A program made the translations under genes and the position numbers. Below the pieces are notes generated by a model. That model was given only the letters and a program-made list of their open reading frames with translations. It was not told the origin of the DNA and searched no databases. Positions 28,681 to 37,384 of a DNA stretch of 64,000 bases are shown piece after piece. Position 1 is the first letter of the stretch. The number at the start of each line of letters is the position of its first letter. Source of the stretch: Lysinibacillus sp. 2017 (GTDB lineage: Bacteria > Bacillota > Bacilli > Bacillales_A > Planococcaceae); assembly GCF_003073375.1 (NCBI RefSeq), contig NZ_CP029002.1, positions 3,508,001 through 3,572,000 on the forward strand, in the 5' to 3' direction.

Positions 28681-29358
28681 TTAAAATAGTAAAAGTAGAA
28701 CAAACCATGCGACTGGTATGAGAAGAGCCGGTAGCATATTGAGCGTTTTGCTATCTTTAATGCCTAAAATCGATAAACCCGATGCAAAAATAAGCACTCC
28801 GCCAACGATTGATACTTCTATCATAAGTGCATCGGTTAAGAACGGTTCTAAATACTGCGCTAGTAAATAAATGCCGCCTTGCCAGAAAAATAACACAACC
28901 GCGGCGAACATAATGCCAATGCCATATGTCGCAGCTAACGCCATGGCTGTCACAAAATCGAGCGTAGCATTCGTTAATAAATATGTATGATTGTTATGTA
29001 GTGCACTTTCAATCGGTCCTAAAATCGATAACGTCCCAATACAAAATAATAAAATAGCCGTTGAAAGTCCCTTACTTAAATTCGAATTGCCAAAGCGGCC
29101 GACTAGTATATTAAATTTGCCGTCTAAATTTAATGCCGCCCCTATAAAACTGCCAAGTGCTAAGCTCACGATAAATAAGACAGGATAATCACTCTTTGGC
29201 ATGTTTTGCACGATGGCATTGGCACCAAGTGCAAGTGCGGCAAAGCCCATCGCATTGAATAGCGCACTTTGATATTCCTCTTTAATGCCTTTTTTTAACC
29301 ACGTCCCAATTAATGTTCCAACGATAATTAAGATGACGTTAACAATTGTTCCAAACAT
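28681..29358 (-). CDS. DUF554 membrane protein (YdfK/YqgA type)
   Basis: A 225-residue membrane protein with six to seven hydrophobic segments. The opening GTIVNVILIIVGTLIGTWLK and the LCIGTLSILGPIESAL-like core are typical of DUF554. The family is conserved but has no settled function. AGGAGAGGAG precedes the ATG. It converges with the TSUP transporter and shares the terminator between them. Confidence 0.85.
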   Translation of the reverse strand: MFGTIVNVILIIVGTLIGTWLKKGIKEEYQSALFNAMGFAALALGANAIVQNMPKSDYPVLFIVSLALGSFIGAALNLDGKFNILVGRFGNSNLSKGLSTAILLFCIGTLSILGPIESALHNNHTYLLTNATLDFVTAMALAATYGIGIMFAAVVLFFWQGGIYLLAQYLEPFLTDALMIEVSIVGGVLIFASGLSILGIKDSKTLNMLPALLIPVAWFVLLLLF

Positions 29359-29403
29359 GGAAGACTCCTCTCCTTATTACAAAACCCAATTCGTATCAAA
29401 AAA

Positions 29404-29424
29404 GCTCCGAAACTAGTCCGGAGC
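29404..29424 (-). terminator. Terminator after the DinB-family gene
   Basis: GCTCCG and CGGAGC form a short GC-rich stem; on the minus strand it is followed by TTTTTTGATACG. Confidence 0.7.
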
Positions 29425-29440
29425 GCATCTTTTTATTTAT

Positions 29441-29911
29441 TTATTTCATTTCTTGTGTTGGACCCATTACTGGTGGCACGTTTAAACCTGCTTGTCGTAA
29501 TAGTACTGTCATCTGACCAACGTGATGCGTTTGGTGTAGGATAACCTTGCTTAGTAATACACCGCGCTTCATTGAACCACCAAATGCAGGAACTTCCTCT
29601 TCTAGCTGTTCTCTCGTTAATGTAGCCACTTCTTTTTTATAAGCTTCTAGTACCATTTCATATTTTCCGGCGATTTCTTCCATTGTTTCAGGCTGTGGCA
29701 TGTCTGGACCTGGTGCTGGAATTTGTAAACCTGCAAACTGACCAAATGCTCCTGCTACACTAACTAAATGCCAAGCTAACCAGCCTAGTGAGTTATGTCC
29801 TTCTACAATCGCTACATCCATTTTATCAGTTGGAATGGCCTGCATTACTTTTAGGGCGCCTTTTGATGACGCTGCCCAGTCTTGTACAAAATCTTCTGCT
29901 ACTCGATACAT
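29441..29911 (-). CDS. DinB-like four-helix-bundle metalloenzyme
   Basis: A 156-residue DinB/YfiT-like protein. Potential metal-binding histidines are seen in GWLAWHLVSVAG (near residue 47) and LHQTHHVGQMTVLLRQ (near residue 127), the usual three-histidine arrangement. Members act as thiol-dependent transferases (for example with bacillithiol) or have unknown activity. It is monocistronic. A second, divergent DinB protein occurs at 61.3-61.8 kb. Confidence 0.83.
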   Translation of the reverse strand: MYRVAEDFVQDWAASSKGALKVMQAIPTDKMDVAIVEGHNSLGWLAWHLVSVAGAFGQFAGLQIPAPGPDMPQPETMEEIAGKYEMVLEAYKKEVATLTREQLEEEVPAFGGSMKRGVLLSKVILHQTHHVGQMTVLLRQAGLNVPPVMGPTQEMK

Positions 29912-29988
29912 ATAATTTCCCCCTTATGTTCAATACCTTTATCATATCGGACTCTTTTGGTAGACGCTATTAGAAAAACTTATACGAA

Positions 29989-30498
29989 TTATTTTTCTAA
30001 ATAATTTTTTAGTATGCTCCACGCTTCTACCTTTTCATCAAACGATTTAATATTCTTTCCTGGAATGGGGCTTGTCGAAGGCATTTTTTCAAAATATCGC
30101 CCTTCTAAAAGAGATAGCCCAACCTTCTTTTTAAACACGTCGAAGCTTTTGCCCCCGTTAAATAACACGAGCTGAATTTGCGGGAAATGTTTGAAAAGAG
30201 CTTCGAAATCATTAGGAATTTCATTTTTAATCGTTGCATCTAGGCTACCTTGTCGTTCACAGCTTTCAATGGAATCCCATAAACCAATGCCTTTTGAACG
30301 TAGTAACTCAATCCGATCTTCATAGTGTTTGGGTATTTCTGTTTCAAAAAGCTGTCCGACAATCGGCCAAAAATGATTACGCGGGTTGCCGTAATATTGC
30401 TGTTTGTCTAATGACTGCTTTCCAGGCATGGATCCAATAACTAAAACTTGTGTTTTTTCATCTACAATTGGCGGTAACACGTTTTGAATCGGTTGCAT
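29989..30498 (-). CDS. DNA-deoxyinosine / uracil-type glycosylase
   Basis: A 169-residue single-domain glycosylase of the uracil-DNA glycosylase superfamily. VIGSMPGKQSLDKQQYYGNP (residues 20-39) and the NHFWPIVG segment match the hypoxanthine-DNA glycosylase type, and LFNGGKSFDVF supplies the second conserved block. The C-terminal STSPIPGKNI replaces the usual catalytic HPSP-like motif. It would remove deaminated bases from DNA. It follows an amidohydrolase and a lipoprotein gene at short spacing, suggesting one operon. Confidence 0.85.
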   Translation of the reverse strand: MQPIQNVLPPIVDEKTQVLVIGSMPGKQSLDKQQYYGNPRNHFWPIVGQLFETEIPKHYEDRIELLRSKGIGLWDSIESCERQGSLDATIKNEIPNDFEALFKHFPQIQLVLFNGGKSFDVFKKKVGLSLLEGRYFEKMPSTSPIPGKNIKSFDEKVEAWSILKNYLEK

Positions 30499-30528
30499 AT
30501 GTACAACCCCTTCTTTATCTTTTCATAA

Positions 30529-32109
30529 TTATTTTCTCTCAAATACAACCTTACCAGCTACGACCGTTTTCAATACTTTTGCTTTTAGCATCTGTTCGAT
30601 TGTTCCATTCAATAAGTCCCGATCAAAAATCGAAAAGTCTGCATCGTATCCTACTTTAATCAAGCCGCGCTTATGCTCTTTGCAAATGGCCTGCGCACTG
30701 CCAACTGTATACATTTTTATTGCTTCATAACGTGACAATTTCTGTTCAGGAAAGTAGCCCTCATGTGTATCTGTTACTTTTTTTCGTTCTACGGCTGCGT
30801 ATATATTTTTTAGCGGGCAAATCGCTTCAATCGGCGCGTCTGTTCCTGCAGCACACATAAAACCCTCGTCGATAAAAGTTTTCCACGCATATAAATGTCC
30901 TTTACGTTCCGTTCCTAGTTTTTCAAGTACCCACGGAAAATCAGACGGTACAAAAGCAGGCTGTAAATCTAAAATAATCGGTAATTTTTTCATGCGTGCT
31001 AATTGGTCTTCTGAAACGAGACAGCAGTGAATGAAACGATCTCGTTTTCCTTTAGGAGCTGGATATTTTTCGACAAGGGTAAGCACTTGTTCAATCGCAG
31101 CATCACCAATTAAATGTACAGCGATGGCTTCTTCATACTTTCGTGCAAGCTGAATATAGCTTTCCATTTGTTCATTTGTATGAATAAGTAGCCCGTAGTT
31201 TTGCGGGTCACTTGCATATGACTCAAGCAATGCCGCTGTTGAACCACCGAAAGAACCGTCAGCAAAAATTTTCATTGCACCCGCTTCTATAAATGGTGAT
31301 TTATAAGAAGCTCGATCCTTCATCATTTGTTCAAACACCGTATGATGGCGCAGTAAATGCACACGAAAATTTTGCTGTGTGCCAATTACTTCATTGAAAG
31401 CAGTTAATGGATTTTCATAGGAGCCATAATAACTCATATCCTCCGTATGTCCACCCGTTAAACCGTAGCTCAACATATCGTCAATTGCTAATGACAACGA
31501 TTTTTTCAATGCTTCCTTGTACGCTGTTCCACCTGTTGGTAGTGCTGAGGTTACAAGTTTTGTCGCCTGGTCATAAAATAACCCATTCAATGCCCCATTT
31601 TTATGCCGGCCTATTTTTCCACCTTCAGGGTCTACTTCCTCTTTTGTAAGTCCTCCTGCTTTAATCGCTGTTGAATTAGCTAACACCACATGATGACAAA
31701 CACGATTGAGGATAACAGGGTTTTCACAAACGGCATCTAGCTCTATATTTGTCGGAATACGCCCGTCTAAAAATTGATTTTCATTCCAGCCATCCCCGAT
31801 TAACCATTCCCTTGGTTGTAAGTATTGTGCAGTGTCCTTTACAACTTGAAGCAATTGCTCCGCACTTTGAACAGCTGTTAAGTCTAGGCGTTGTAGCTTA
31901 TCCCCATGGCCGATTATATGCAGATGACTATCGACAAAGCCTGGATACATCGCCGATTGTTGTAAATCCATTACTTCATCTGCTAAGGAGCGTAATTGCT
32001 CATCTGCGCCTACTGCGGCGATTTTCCCATTTTCAACAAGTACAGCTTCCACTGTCGCCGTCTCATTTTCCATTGTATAAATTGTGCCATTTGTCCAAAG
32101 TTGCTTCAT
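30529..32109 (-). CDS. YtcJ-like metal-dependent amidohydrolase
   Basis: A 526-residue amidohydrolase-superfamily enzyme (Amidohydro_3). Metal ligands are visible in the N-terminal VDSHLHIIGHG motif, a central carbamylated-lysine-like region (MKIFADGSFGGSTAALL), HLIGDAAIEQVL and GTDAPIEAICPL near the end. Such enzymes hydrolyse cyclic or N-acyl amides; no substrate can be proposed. It lies 17 bp downstream of the lipoprotein gene and 30 bp upstream of the glycosylase gene, so these three are probably co-transcribed. Confidence 0.85.
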   Translation of the reverse strand: MKQLWTNGTIYTMENETATVEAVLVENGKIAAVGADEQLRSLADEVMDLQQSAMYPGFVDSHLHIIGHGDKLQRLDLTAVQSAEQLLQVVKDTAQYLQPREWLIGDGWNENQFLDGRIPTNIELDAVCENPVILNRVCHHVVLANSTAIKAGGLTKEEVDPEGGKIGRHKNGALNGLFYDQATKLVTSALPTGGTAYKEALKKSLSLAIDDMLSYGLTGGHTEDMSYYGSYENPLTAFNEVIGTQQNFRVHLLRHHTVFEQMMKDRASYKSPFIEAGAMKIFADGSFGGSTAALLESYASDPQNYGLLIHTNEQMESYIQLARKYEEAIAVHLIGDAAIEQVLTLVEKYPAPKGKRDRFIHCCLVSEDQLARMKKLPIILDLQPAFVPSDFPWVLEKLGTERKGHLYAWKTFIDEGFMCAAGTDAPIEAICPLKNIYAAVERKKVTDTHEGYFPEQKLSRYEAIKMYTVGSAQAICKEHKRGLIKVGYDADFSIFDRDLLNGTIEQMLKAKVLKTVVAGKVVFERK

Positions 32110-32126
32110 CGTTCCTATCCCCTAAC

Positions 32127-32603
32127 CTACAAATCAAAATCTTGTCTTGTATATGGTTCACCAATTTTCATATGATCTAAAATTGATTCATAAGAGCCTT
32201 CATAAATAAACGTAATTTGCTGTAAATCCTTCAAATTCTCGAAATAAGAACGAGCTAATGTTTCAACAAACATGCCAGCACCTGTTGAGCCTTGAATCGT
32301 ATATACGTTGCCACCTAAATTTAATGCTAAGCCCGTATCATTGTCTTCCAATGTGTAATCAAGCAGTTCCACATCATACTCATTTACTTTTGAAAAAATA
32401 AACGGTATTAAATTGCCCTCGTTACCTTCAAGCGGCACTTCAAACGGCATTGTGTGCACCGCGTCCGCATCTGATTTATATAAAATAATTGTTTGTTGCG
32501 TATTGTCGGTTCCTTGCGTTGAATTATCTATTTTTTCTTTCTCTGTGCCACAAGCTGCAAGTGCCAACATCAAAAATAGAACTATCGAAAATAATTTTTT
32601 CAT
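32127..32603 (-). CDS. Lipoprotein, weakly GerMN-like
   Basis: A 158-residue secreted lipoprotein: lipobox LALAACG with the modified cysteine at residue 18, then an acidic spacer and a compact alpha/beta domain. The pattern ILYKSDADA ... GLALNLGGNVYTIQGSTGAG ... LQQITFIYEGS is weakly reminiscent of the GerMN domain of spore-germination lipoproteins, but this cannot be confirmed by eye. It probably heads the amidohydrolase-glycosylase operon. Confidence 0.7.
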   Translation of the reverse strand: MKKLFSIVLFLMLALAACGTEKEKIDNSTQGTDNTQQTIILYKSDADAVHTMPFEVPLEGNEGNLIPFIFSKVNEYDVELLDYTLEDNDTGLALNLGGNVYTIQGSTGAGMFVETLARSYFENLKDLQQITFIYEGSYESILDHMKIGEPYTRQDFDL

Positions 32604-32675
32604 AACCTACCCGCTCCTTTTATTTTGTTAAATTAACGATAACGAATACTACTAAACTTTTCAAATTCTGAGAAA

Positions 32676-32718
32676 AAATCCCTTCCACTATGAAAGGTAA
32701 TCACAATAGAAGGGATTT
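32676..32718 (-). terminator. Terminator after the nucleotide-kinase-like gene
   Basis: AAATCCCTTC pairs with GAAGGGATTT; T-rich sequence follows on the minus strand three bases after the gene. Confidence 0.8.
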
Positions 32719-32720
32719 GT

Positions 32721-33290
32721 TTATTTAATATAGCTTTGAATTTCTGCGATAATTTCTTCTAACTCGCGATTCGTCGTTTGAATGCGAATAAATTCACCTT
32801 CTAGCGCATTAAACTCTTCCACAAAACGTTTGCGTAACGCTTCATCATTTAATTGATCATCTAAAAAGCCGCGTCCACGTGCATCTAAACGTAATTGACG
32901 TTCGCCTTCTTCCACATCTAAATAGAAAATGTAGTCTGGTTTACGGATTGAGTAAAGCTCTGTTTCGTACTCATATTTTGCATCCACATCTTTTGCTCGA
33001 TGCGAAACAACCGTATCGATAAAATGACGAATGCAATAAATATTATTGTCATGCTCGGCCATTTTTTCGTTAATCACTTCTGTTAAACGAACATTCGATG
33101 CTAAGTAATATAAATAATGTGCCGTTGGTGATTGATGGAAAAGCTTTTCATCAATATCATGACGATTTGATGAAAATGGATAGGGCGGTGATTTCAATAA
33201 GGATGAACCTGCATCTTCAAAATGTAATTGATCGCCAACCGTACTCGTACCGCTACCATCTAAACCTGTAATAACAACTAACTTACCCAT
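32721..33290 (-). CDS. Thymidylate/deoxynucleoside kinase-like P-loop protein
   Basis: A 189-residue protein of the thymidylate-kinase fold. The P-loop region is GLDGSGTSTVG (residues 9-19), with an HFIDTV segment (DRx-like) near residue 89 and the lid RLDARGRGFLDD near residue 129. The invariant Walker A lysine of the GxxxxGK[ST] motif is a threonine here, which is unusual (see findings). It could be a specialised nucleotide kinase or a non-catalytic relative. AAGGAGATGAG lies upstream of the ATG. Confidence 0.75.
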   Translation of the reverse strand: MGKLVVITGLDGSGTSTVGDQLHFEDAGSSLLKSPPYPFSSNRHDIDEKLFHQSPTAHYLYYLASNVRLTEVINEKMAEHDNNIYCIRHFIDTVVSHRAKDVDAKYEYETELYSIRKPDYIFYLDVEEGERQLRLDARGRGFLDDQLNDEALRKRFVEEFNALEGEFIRIQTTNRELEEIIAEIQSYIK

Positions 33291-33421
33291 TTGTACTCAT
33301 CTCCTTTTGAATCCACAAAAATGTACCATATTTTCTTGAATTCGTAAATGTATCCTGGAGTACTGTTAGTTTTTCGTCACAAAAAACAAGCAGACGGAAA
33401 ATAAAATGTTTTCAAAAAATA

Positions 33422-33450
33422 TTGACAATGGTAATTTCCTCCACTAATAT
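33422..33450 (+). promoter_or_regulatory. Sigma-A promoter of the exporter leader
   Basis: TTGACA (33422-33427) and TAATAT (33445-33450) are separated by exactly 17 bases, a near-consensus vegetative promoter. It is about 380 bp upstream of the exporter gene and only 44 bp upstream of the leader ORF. Confidence 0.82.
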
Positions 33451-33493
33451 TAAGGAACACTAAATAAATTAAAACGTAAAGGAGGCTATGAAT

Positions 33494-33577
33494 ATGATGA
33501 ACCCAATTGCAATTGTAATTGTAAAAAAACAAATTCAACCCACAACATCATATTGCCCTAGCCTGAATTATTTTTAA
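33494..33577 (+). CDS. Leader peptide of the ABC exporter operon (27 aa)
   Basis: A 27-codon ORF beginning MMNPIAIVIVKKQIQ. AAAGGAGG lies eight bases before the ATG at 33494 (another in-frame ATG at 33488 is too close to it). It sits between a strong promoter and two terminators, upstream of a BmrCD-like exporter. The IAIVIV-KK stretch resembles the IAVV and IFVI stall sequences of erm leader peptides, and B. subtilis bmrCD is controlled by a leader ORF, bmrB. The bases encoding IAIV (33508-33517) can pair over ten positions with 33582-33591. The role as a stalling peptide is inferred. Confidence 0.72.
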   Translation: MMNPIAIVIVKKQIQPTTSYCPSLNYF

Positions 33578-33607
33578 TTTATGTAATTGCGCGTAATTAA
33601 AATGAGT

Positions 33608-33636
33608 ACAGGTATGGACGTACCTGTGCCCTTTTT
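33608..33636 (+). terminator. Attenuator hairpin 1 in the exporter leader
   Basis: ACAGGTA pairs with TACCTGT around a 6-nt loop, followed by GCCC and TTTTT. It lies 30 nt after the leader-peptide stop and 195 nt upstream of the exporter gene, so it would stop transcription unless prevented. Confidence 0.75.
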
Positions 33637-33641
33637 CGTTT

Positions 33642-33677
33642 GACACCTCTTCGAAAAATCGGATAGGTGTCTTTTTT
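33642..33677 (+). terminator. Attenuator hairpin 2 in the exporter leader
   Basis: GACACCT pairs with AGGTGTC (loop with an inner TCGAAAAATCGGA), followed by TTTTTTATT. It is directly adjacent to hairpin 1, giving two terminators in tandem. Confidence 0.78.
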
Positions 33678-33738
33678 ATTGTTTTCTAACGAAGGATACC
33701 GCCAATTTAGTGTAAAAAAATTTTAGGAGGGCATGATT

Positions 33739-33795
33739 ATGACTTTTCTCATGCAACGAAAACTATTAAAACAGGATCGATATGATGATGGGTAG
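33739..33795 (+). CDS. Second short upstream ORF (18 aa)
   Basis: An ORF reading MTFLMQRKLLKQDRYDDG. AGGAGGG lies eight bases before the ATG at 33739. It comes after the two attenuator hairpins and ends 35 bp before the exporter gene, whose own ribosome site is weak (AGTAGG). It may couple translation into the exporter gene. No homologue was recognised, so its reality rests on the strong ribosome site. Confidence 0.45.
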   Translation: MTFLMQRKLLKQDRYDDG

Positions 33796-33830
33796 CTCAA
33801 AGACATCCCAGAAAGAAAGTAGGTTAATGT

Positions 33831-35573
33831 ATGTTTAATGTATTTGTAAAATTAAAATGGTTTTTTAAACAGTATCGTAAACAATATACCCTTGCCATTA
33901 CGTTACTAATTCTTGCCAGTGTGATTGAAGTGTTACCACCATGGATTTTAGGTGAAGCAATTGATGCCATGACAAATGGTGAAATGGACAGTACGCAATT
34001 ATTTAAGTATGTTGGTTTTATCTTGCTCGCAGCAATCTTCAGTTATGCTTTGAACTTCTATTGGCAATATCAATTATTCGGTGGTGCCATCGCACTTGAC
34101 CGTATTTTACGAAAAAAATTAATGGCGCAATTTTTAAAAATGACGCCAACATTTTACGAAAAAAATCGTACCGGTGACCTTATGGCAAAAGCCACAAATG
34201 ACTTAAATGCGGTAACGTTAACGGCCGGCTTCGGGGTTATGACACTTATTGATTCAACCGTGTTCATGGCACTGATTATTTTAGCAATGGGCTTCTTCAT
34301 TTCATGGAAGCTAACAATTTTTGCGATGTTGCCGATTCCTGTGATGGCCATCATCATACAGTATTTAGGGAAAATTGTGCACGAACGCTATATGACCGCA
34401 CAAGGAGCTTTCGGAGAAATGAACGATAGCGTCCTAGAATCAATTGCAGGTACACGTGTTATTCGCGCTTACGTGCAAGAAAATAAAGACGAAGACCGTT
34501 TTTCTGAAATGAGCGGAGATCTCTTTGAGAAAAACATGCAAGTTGCCTATATTAACGGTTTATTTATGCCAATCACAAAAATCGGTACAGGAATTTGTTA
34601 TGTCATTGCGCTTGGCTACGGTGCGGTGCTTGTTTCCAACCATGAACTTACTGTTGGTCAGCTTGTGTCGTTTAACGTTTACCTAGGTTTAGCCATTTGG
34701 CCGATGTTCGCTATTGGTGAGCTGATTAACGTTATGCAGCAAGGTAGTGCCTCATTAGACCGTGTTCAAGAAACATTAGATTACGAAGCAGACGTTCAAA
34801 ATCCGGCATCACCAACAACATATGCATCACCAAACTCAATCGGATTTTCAGAATTCACGTTCAAATATCCACTATCTCAAATGAAAAACTTACAGCAAAT
34901 TTCATTGAATTTGCAAAAAGGGCAAACGCTTGGCATCGTCGGTAAAACAGGTGCTGGGAAGACAACATTCATTCGTCAGTTACTTCGTGAGTATCCACTT
35001 GGTAACGGTCAAATTGTCATTAATGACACGGACCTTGCGAACATGACGAAAGAACAAATTTTAGACTGGATTGGCTATGTACCACAAGACCATGTTCTAT
35101 TTTCTCGTACGATTCGTGAAAATATTTTGTTCGGAAAAGAACAGGCATCGCCCGCTGATATTGATGAAGCAATTCGCCTTGCTGACTTCCAAAAAGATTT
35201 AGCGAATTTACCACTGGGCATTGAAACGCTCGTTGGTGAAAAAGGAGTTTCTTTATCAGGTGGACAAAAGCAGCGTGTATCTATTGCACGTGCGCTTATT
35301 AAAAATCCAGAAATCTTAATTTTAGATGATTCTTTATCTGCAGTAGATGCGAAAACAGAATCAAAAATTATCGAAAACATTCAAACAGAGCGTGCTGGAA
35401 AGACAACAATTATCTCCACACACCGCTTATCTGGTATTCAACATGCAGATGAAATTATCGTACTTGACGATGGCTTCATCGTGGAACGTGGAACACATGA
35501 AGAACTCCTTCATTTAGGTGGTTGGTACAAAGAGCAATTTGACCGCCAGCAGCTAGAGGAGGTGGCGGAATGA
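33831..35573 (+). CDS. bmrC: Heterodimeric ABC multidrug exporter subunit, BmrC/YheI-like
   Basis: A 580-residue half-transporter: six membrane helices (about 15-310) then a nucleotide-binding domain with Walker A GKTGAGKTT (near residue 371), signature LSGGQKQR and Walker B ILILDDSLSAVD. The catalytic glutamate after Walker B is aspartate (DD rather than DE), the hallmark of the degenerate-site subunit in exporters such as BmrC. It overlaps the next gene by 4 nt (ATGA). It should expel drugs or lipids across the membrane together with that partner. The leader upstream suggests antibiotic-induced expression. Confidence 0.9.
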   Translation: MFNVFVKLKWFFKQYRKQYTLAITLLILASVIEVLPPWILGEAIDAMTNGEMDSTQLFKYVGFILLAAIFSYALNFYWQYQLFGGAIALDRILRKKLMAQFLKMTPTFYEKNRTGDLMAKATNDLNAVTLTAGFGVMTLIDSTVFMALIILAMGFFISWKLTIFAMLPIPVMAIIIQYLGKIVHERYMTAQGAFGEMNDSVLESIAGTRVIRAYVQENKDEDRFSEMSGDLFEKNMQVAYINGLFMPITKIGTGICYVIALGYGAVLVSNHELTVGQLVSFNVYLGLAIWPMFAIGELINVMQQGSASLDRVQETLDYEADVQNPASPTTYASPNSIGFSEFTFKYPLSQMKNLQQISLNLQKGQTLGIVGKTGAGKTTFIRQLLREYPLGNGQIVINDTDLANMTKEQILDWIGYVPQDHVLFSRTIRENILFGKEQASPADIDEAIRLADFQKDLANLPLGIETLVGEKGVSLSGGQKQRVSIARALIKNPEILILDDSLSAVDAKTESKIIENIQTERAGKTTIISTHRLSGIQHADEIIVLDDGFIVERGTHEELLHLGGWYKEQFDRQQLEEVAE

Positions 35574-37309
35574 GTACATCGAAACGACTGTATTTATACG
35601 CTTTAAAATTTAAAAAACCGATTTTAATCGGATTATTCTTATTAACACTCGGTGTTGCAGCAGATATTGCAAGCCCGTTTATTGCTAAGTATATTATCGA
35701 CCATTATATGGAGCCAGGAACTCTAAAAGTAGAGCCGATTGCGATTTTACTCGCCATCTTCTTCCTACTATCTGTATTAACAGCGGTGTTCCGTTATTTA
35801 ATGAATATTTACTTACAACGTGGGTCAAACCATGTTATTCAACAGCTACGTAAAGACGTATTCGGGCATATTCAAAAGCTACCTATCGAATACTTCGATA
35901 ACTTACCTGCTGGTAAAGTTGTTGCGCGTGTTACCAATGACACCGAGGCGATTCGTAATCTATATGTAACGGTGCTTTCCCAATTTGCGAACAGCTTCAT
36001 TACCATTGCTGGGGTTTATATCGCATTATTTATTTTAAATTGGAAGATGGCTTTATTTGCGCTACTCGTTATTCCCATCGTTTATGTTTGGATGGTTTTA
36101 TATCGTAAATACGCATCGCAATACAATCATGTCATTCGTACAAAAATTGCAGATATTAATGCAATGATTAACGAATCGATTAACGGGATGACCATTATTC
36201 AAGCGTTCCGTCGAGAAGATCAAATGAAGATCGAATTCGATGAGATGAATGATGAGCATTATGATTACAACCGTAAGCTTCTGATTTTAGATTCAGCAAC
36301 ATCGCATAACTTAGTCAATATTTTACGTTTAGGTATGTTTGCAGTGTTCGTGTTCTACTTTGGTACTCAATCAATGACACTCCCAGAAGCAGTTTCTGCT
36401 GGTACGCTGTATGCATTTGTCGATTACATTACACGTTTATTCAACCCAGTTACAAACCTTGTAAATCAGTTCTCGCAGTTAGAACGCTCACTTGTAGCAG
36501 GTTCTCGTGTATTTGAACTGTTAGATCAAAATGGTGAAGATGTAAGTAAAGACCGTATCGACCGCTATAAAGGCAATGTCGTGTTTGACCATGTATCCTT
36601 CGCTTATAAAGATGATGAATACGTACTTAAAGACATTAACTTTGAAGCAAAACAAGGCGAAACGATTGCACTTGTTGGTCATACAGGTTCAGGGAAAAGT
36701 TCAATTATGAATTTACTGTTCCGTTTCTATGATCCACAAAAAGGGCGCATCATTATTGATGGTCAAGATATTACAAAATTACCGCGTCAAGCAATTCGTG
36801 AGCATATGGGGATTGTATTGCAAGACCCATACCTTTTCACTGGAACAATCGCAACAAATGTCAGCTTAAACGATGAACGTATTTCACGTGAGACGATTGA
36901 AAAGGCATTAGAAGCCGTTGGTGGGGATCGTGTGTTAGCAAAATTTGAAAAAGGCCTAGATGAACCAGTTATTGAAAAAGGTAGTACCCTTTCATCTGGT
37001 CAGCGCCAATTAATTTCATTTGCCCGCGCATTAGCATTTGACCCTGCGATTTTAATTTTAGATGAAGCGACATCGAATATTGACTCAGAAACAGAGGAAA
37101 TTATTCAGCATGCGATGGACGTCTTAAAACGAGGGCGTACAACATTTATCATCGCCCACCGTTTATCAACGATTAAAAACGCAGACAAAATTTTAGTATT
37201 AGACCGTGGTGAAATTGTCGAGTACGGCAATCACGATGAGCTTGTTGCACTTGGTGGTAAGTATGAATTGATGTACCGCCTACAATCCGGCTCTCTTACA
37301 CAGCATTAG
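35570..37309 (+). CDS. bmrD: Heterodimeric ABC multidrug exporter subunit, BmrD/YheH-like
   Basis: A 579-residue half-transporter with six membrane helices and an ABC domain: Walker A GHTGSGKSS near residue 371, Walker B ILILDEATSNID with the canonical catalytic glutamate, and switch histidine in IIAHRLST. Its signature is LSSGQRQL, one residue off LSGGQ. Together with the DD Walker B of the partner this gives one consensus and one degenerate ATP site, as in BmrCD. B. subtilis YheH is about 90 residues longer at its N-terminus, so the substrate pocket may differ. Confidence 0.9.
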   Translation: MSTSKRLYLYALKFKKPILIGLFLLTLGVAADIASPFIAKYIIDHYMEPGTLKVEPIAILLAIFFLLSVLTAVFRYLMNIYLQRGSNHVIQQLRKDVFGHIQKLPIEYFDNLPAGKVVARVTNDTEAIRNLYVTVLSQFANSFITIAGVYIALFILNWKMALFALLVIPIVYVWMVLYRKYASQYNHVIRTKIADINAMINESINGMTIIQAFRREDQMKIEFDEMNDEHYDYNRKLLILDSATSHNLVNILRLGMFAVFVFYFGTQSMTLPEAVSAGTLYAFVDYITRLFNPVTNLVNQFSQLERSLVAGSRVFELLDQNGEDVSKDRIDRYKGNVVFDHVSFAYKDDEYVLKDINFEAKQGETIALVGHTGSGKSSIMNLLFRFYDPQKGRIIIDGQDITKLPRQAIREHMGIVLQDPYLFTGTIATNVSLNDERISRETIEKALEAVGGDRVLAKFEKGLDEPVIEKGSTLSSGQRQLISFARALAFDPAILILDEATSNIDSETEEIIQHAMDVLKRGRTTFIIAHRLSTIKNADKILVLDRGEIVEYGNHDELVALGGKYELMYRLQSGSLTQH

Positions 37310-37349
37310 AAAAATAGATTTCGTGCCAAATAGCGCGAAATCACTAAAA

Positions 37350-37380
37350 AAGCGTATGGAATCTTAAATTCCATACGCTT
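37350..37380. terminator. Bidirectional terminator between exporter and MMPL genes
   Basis: AAGCGTATGGAAT pairs perfectly with ATTCCATACGCTT around a 5-nt loop, with A and T runs on the outer sides. Confidence 0.92.
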
Positions 37381-37384
37381 TTTA

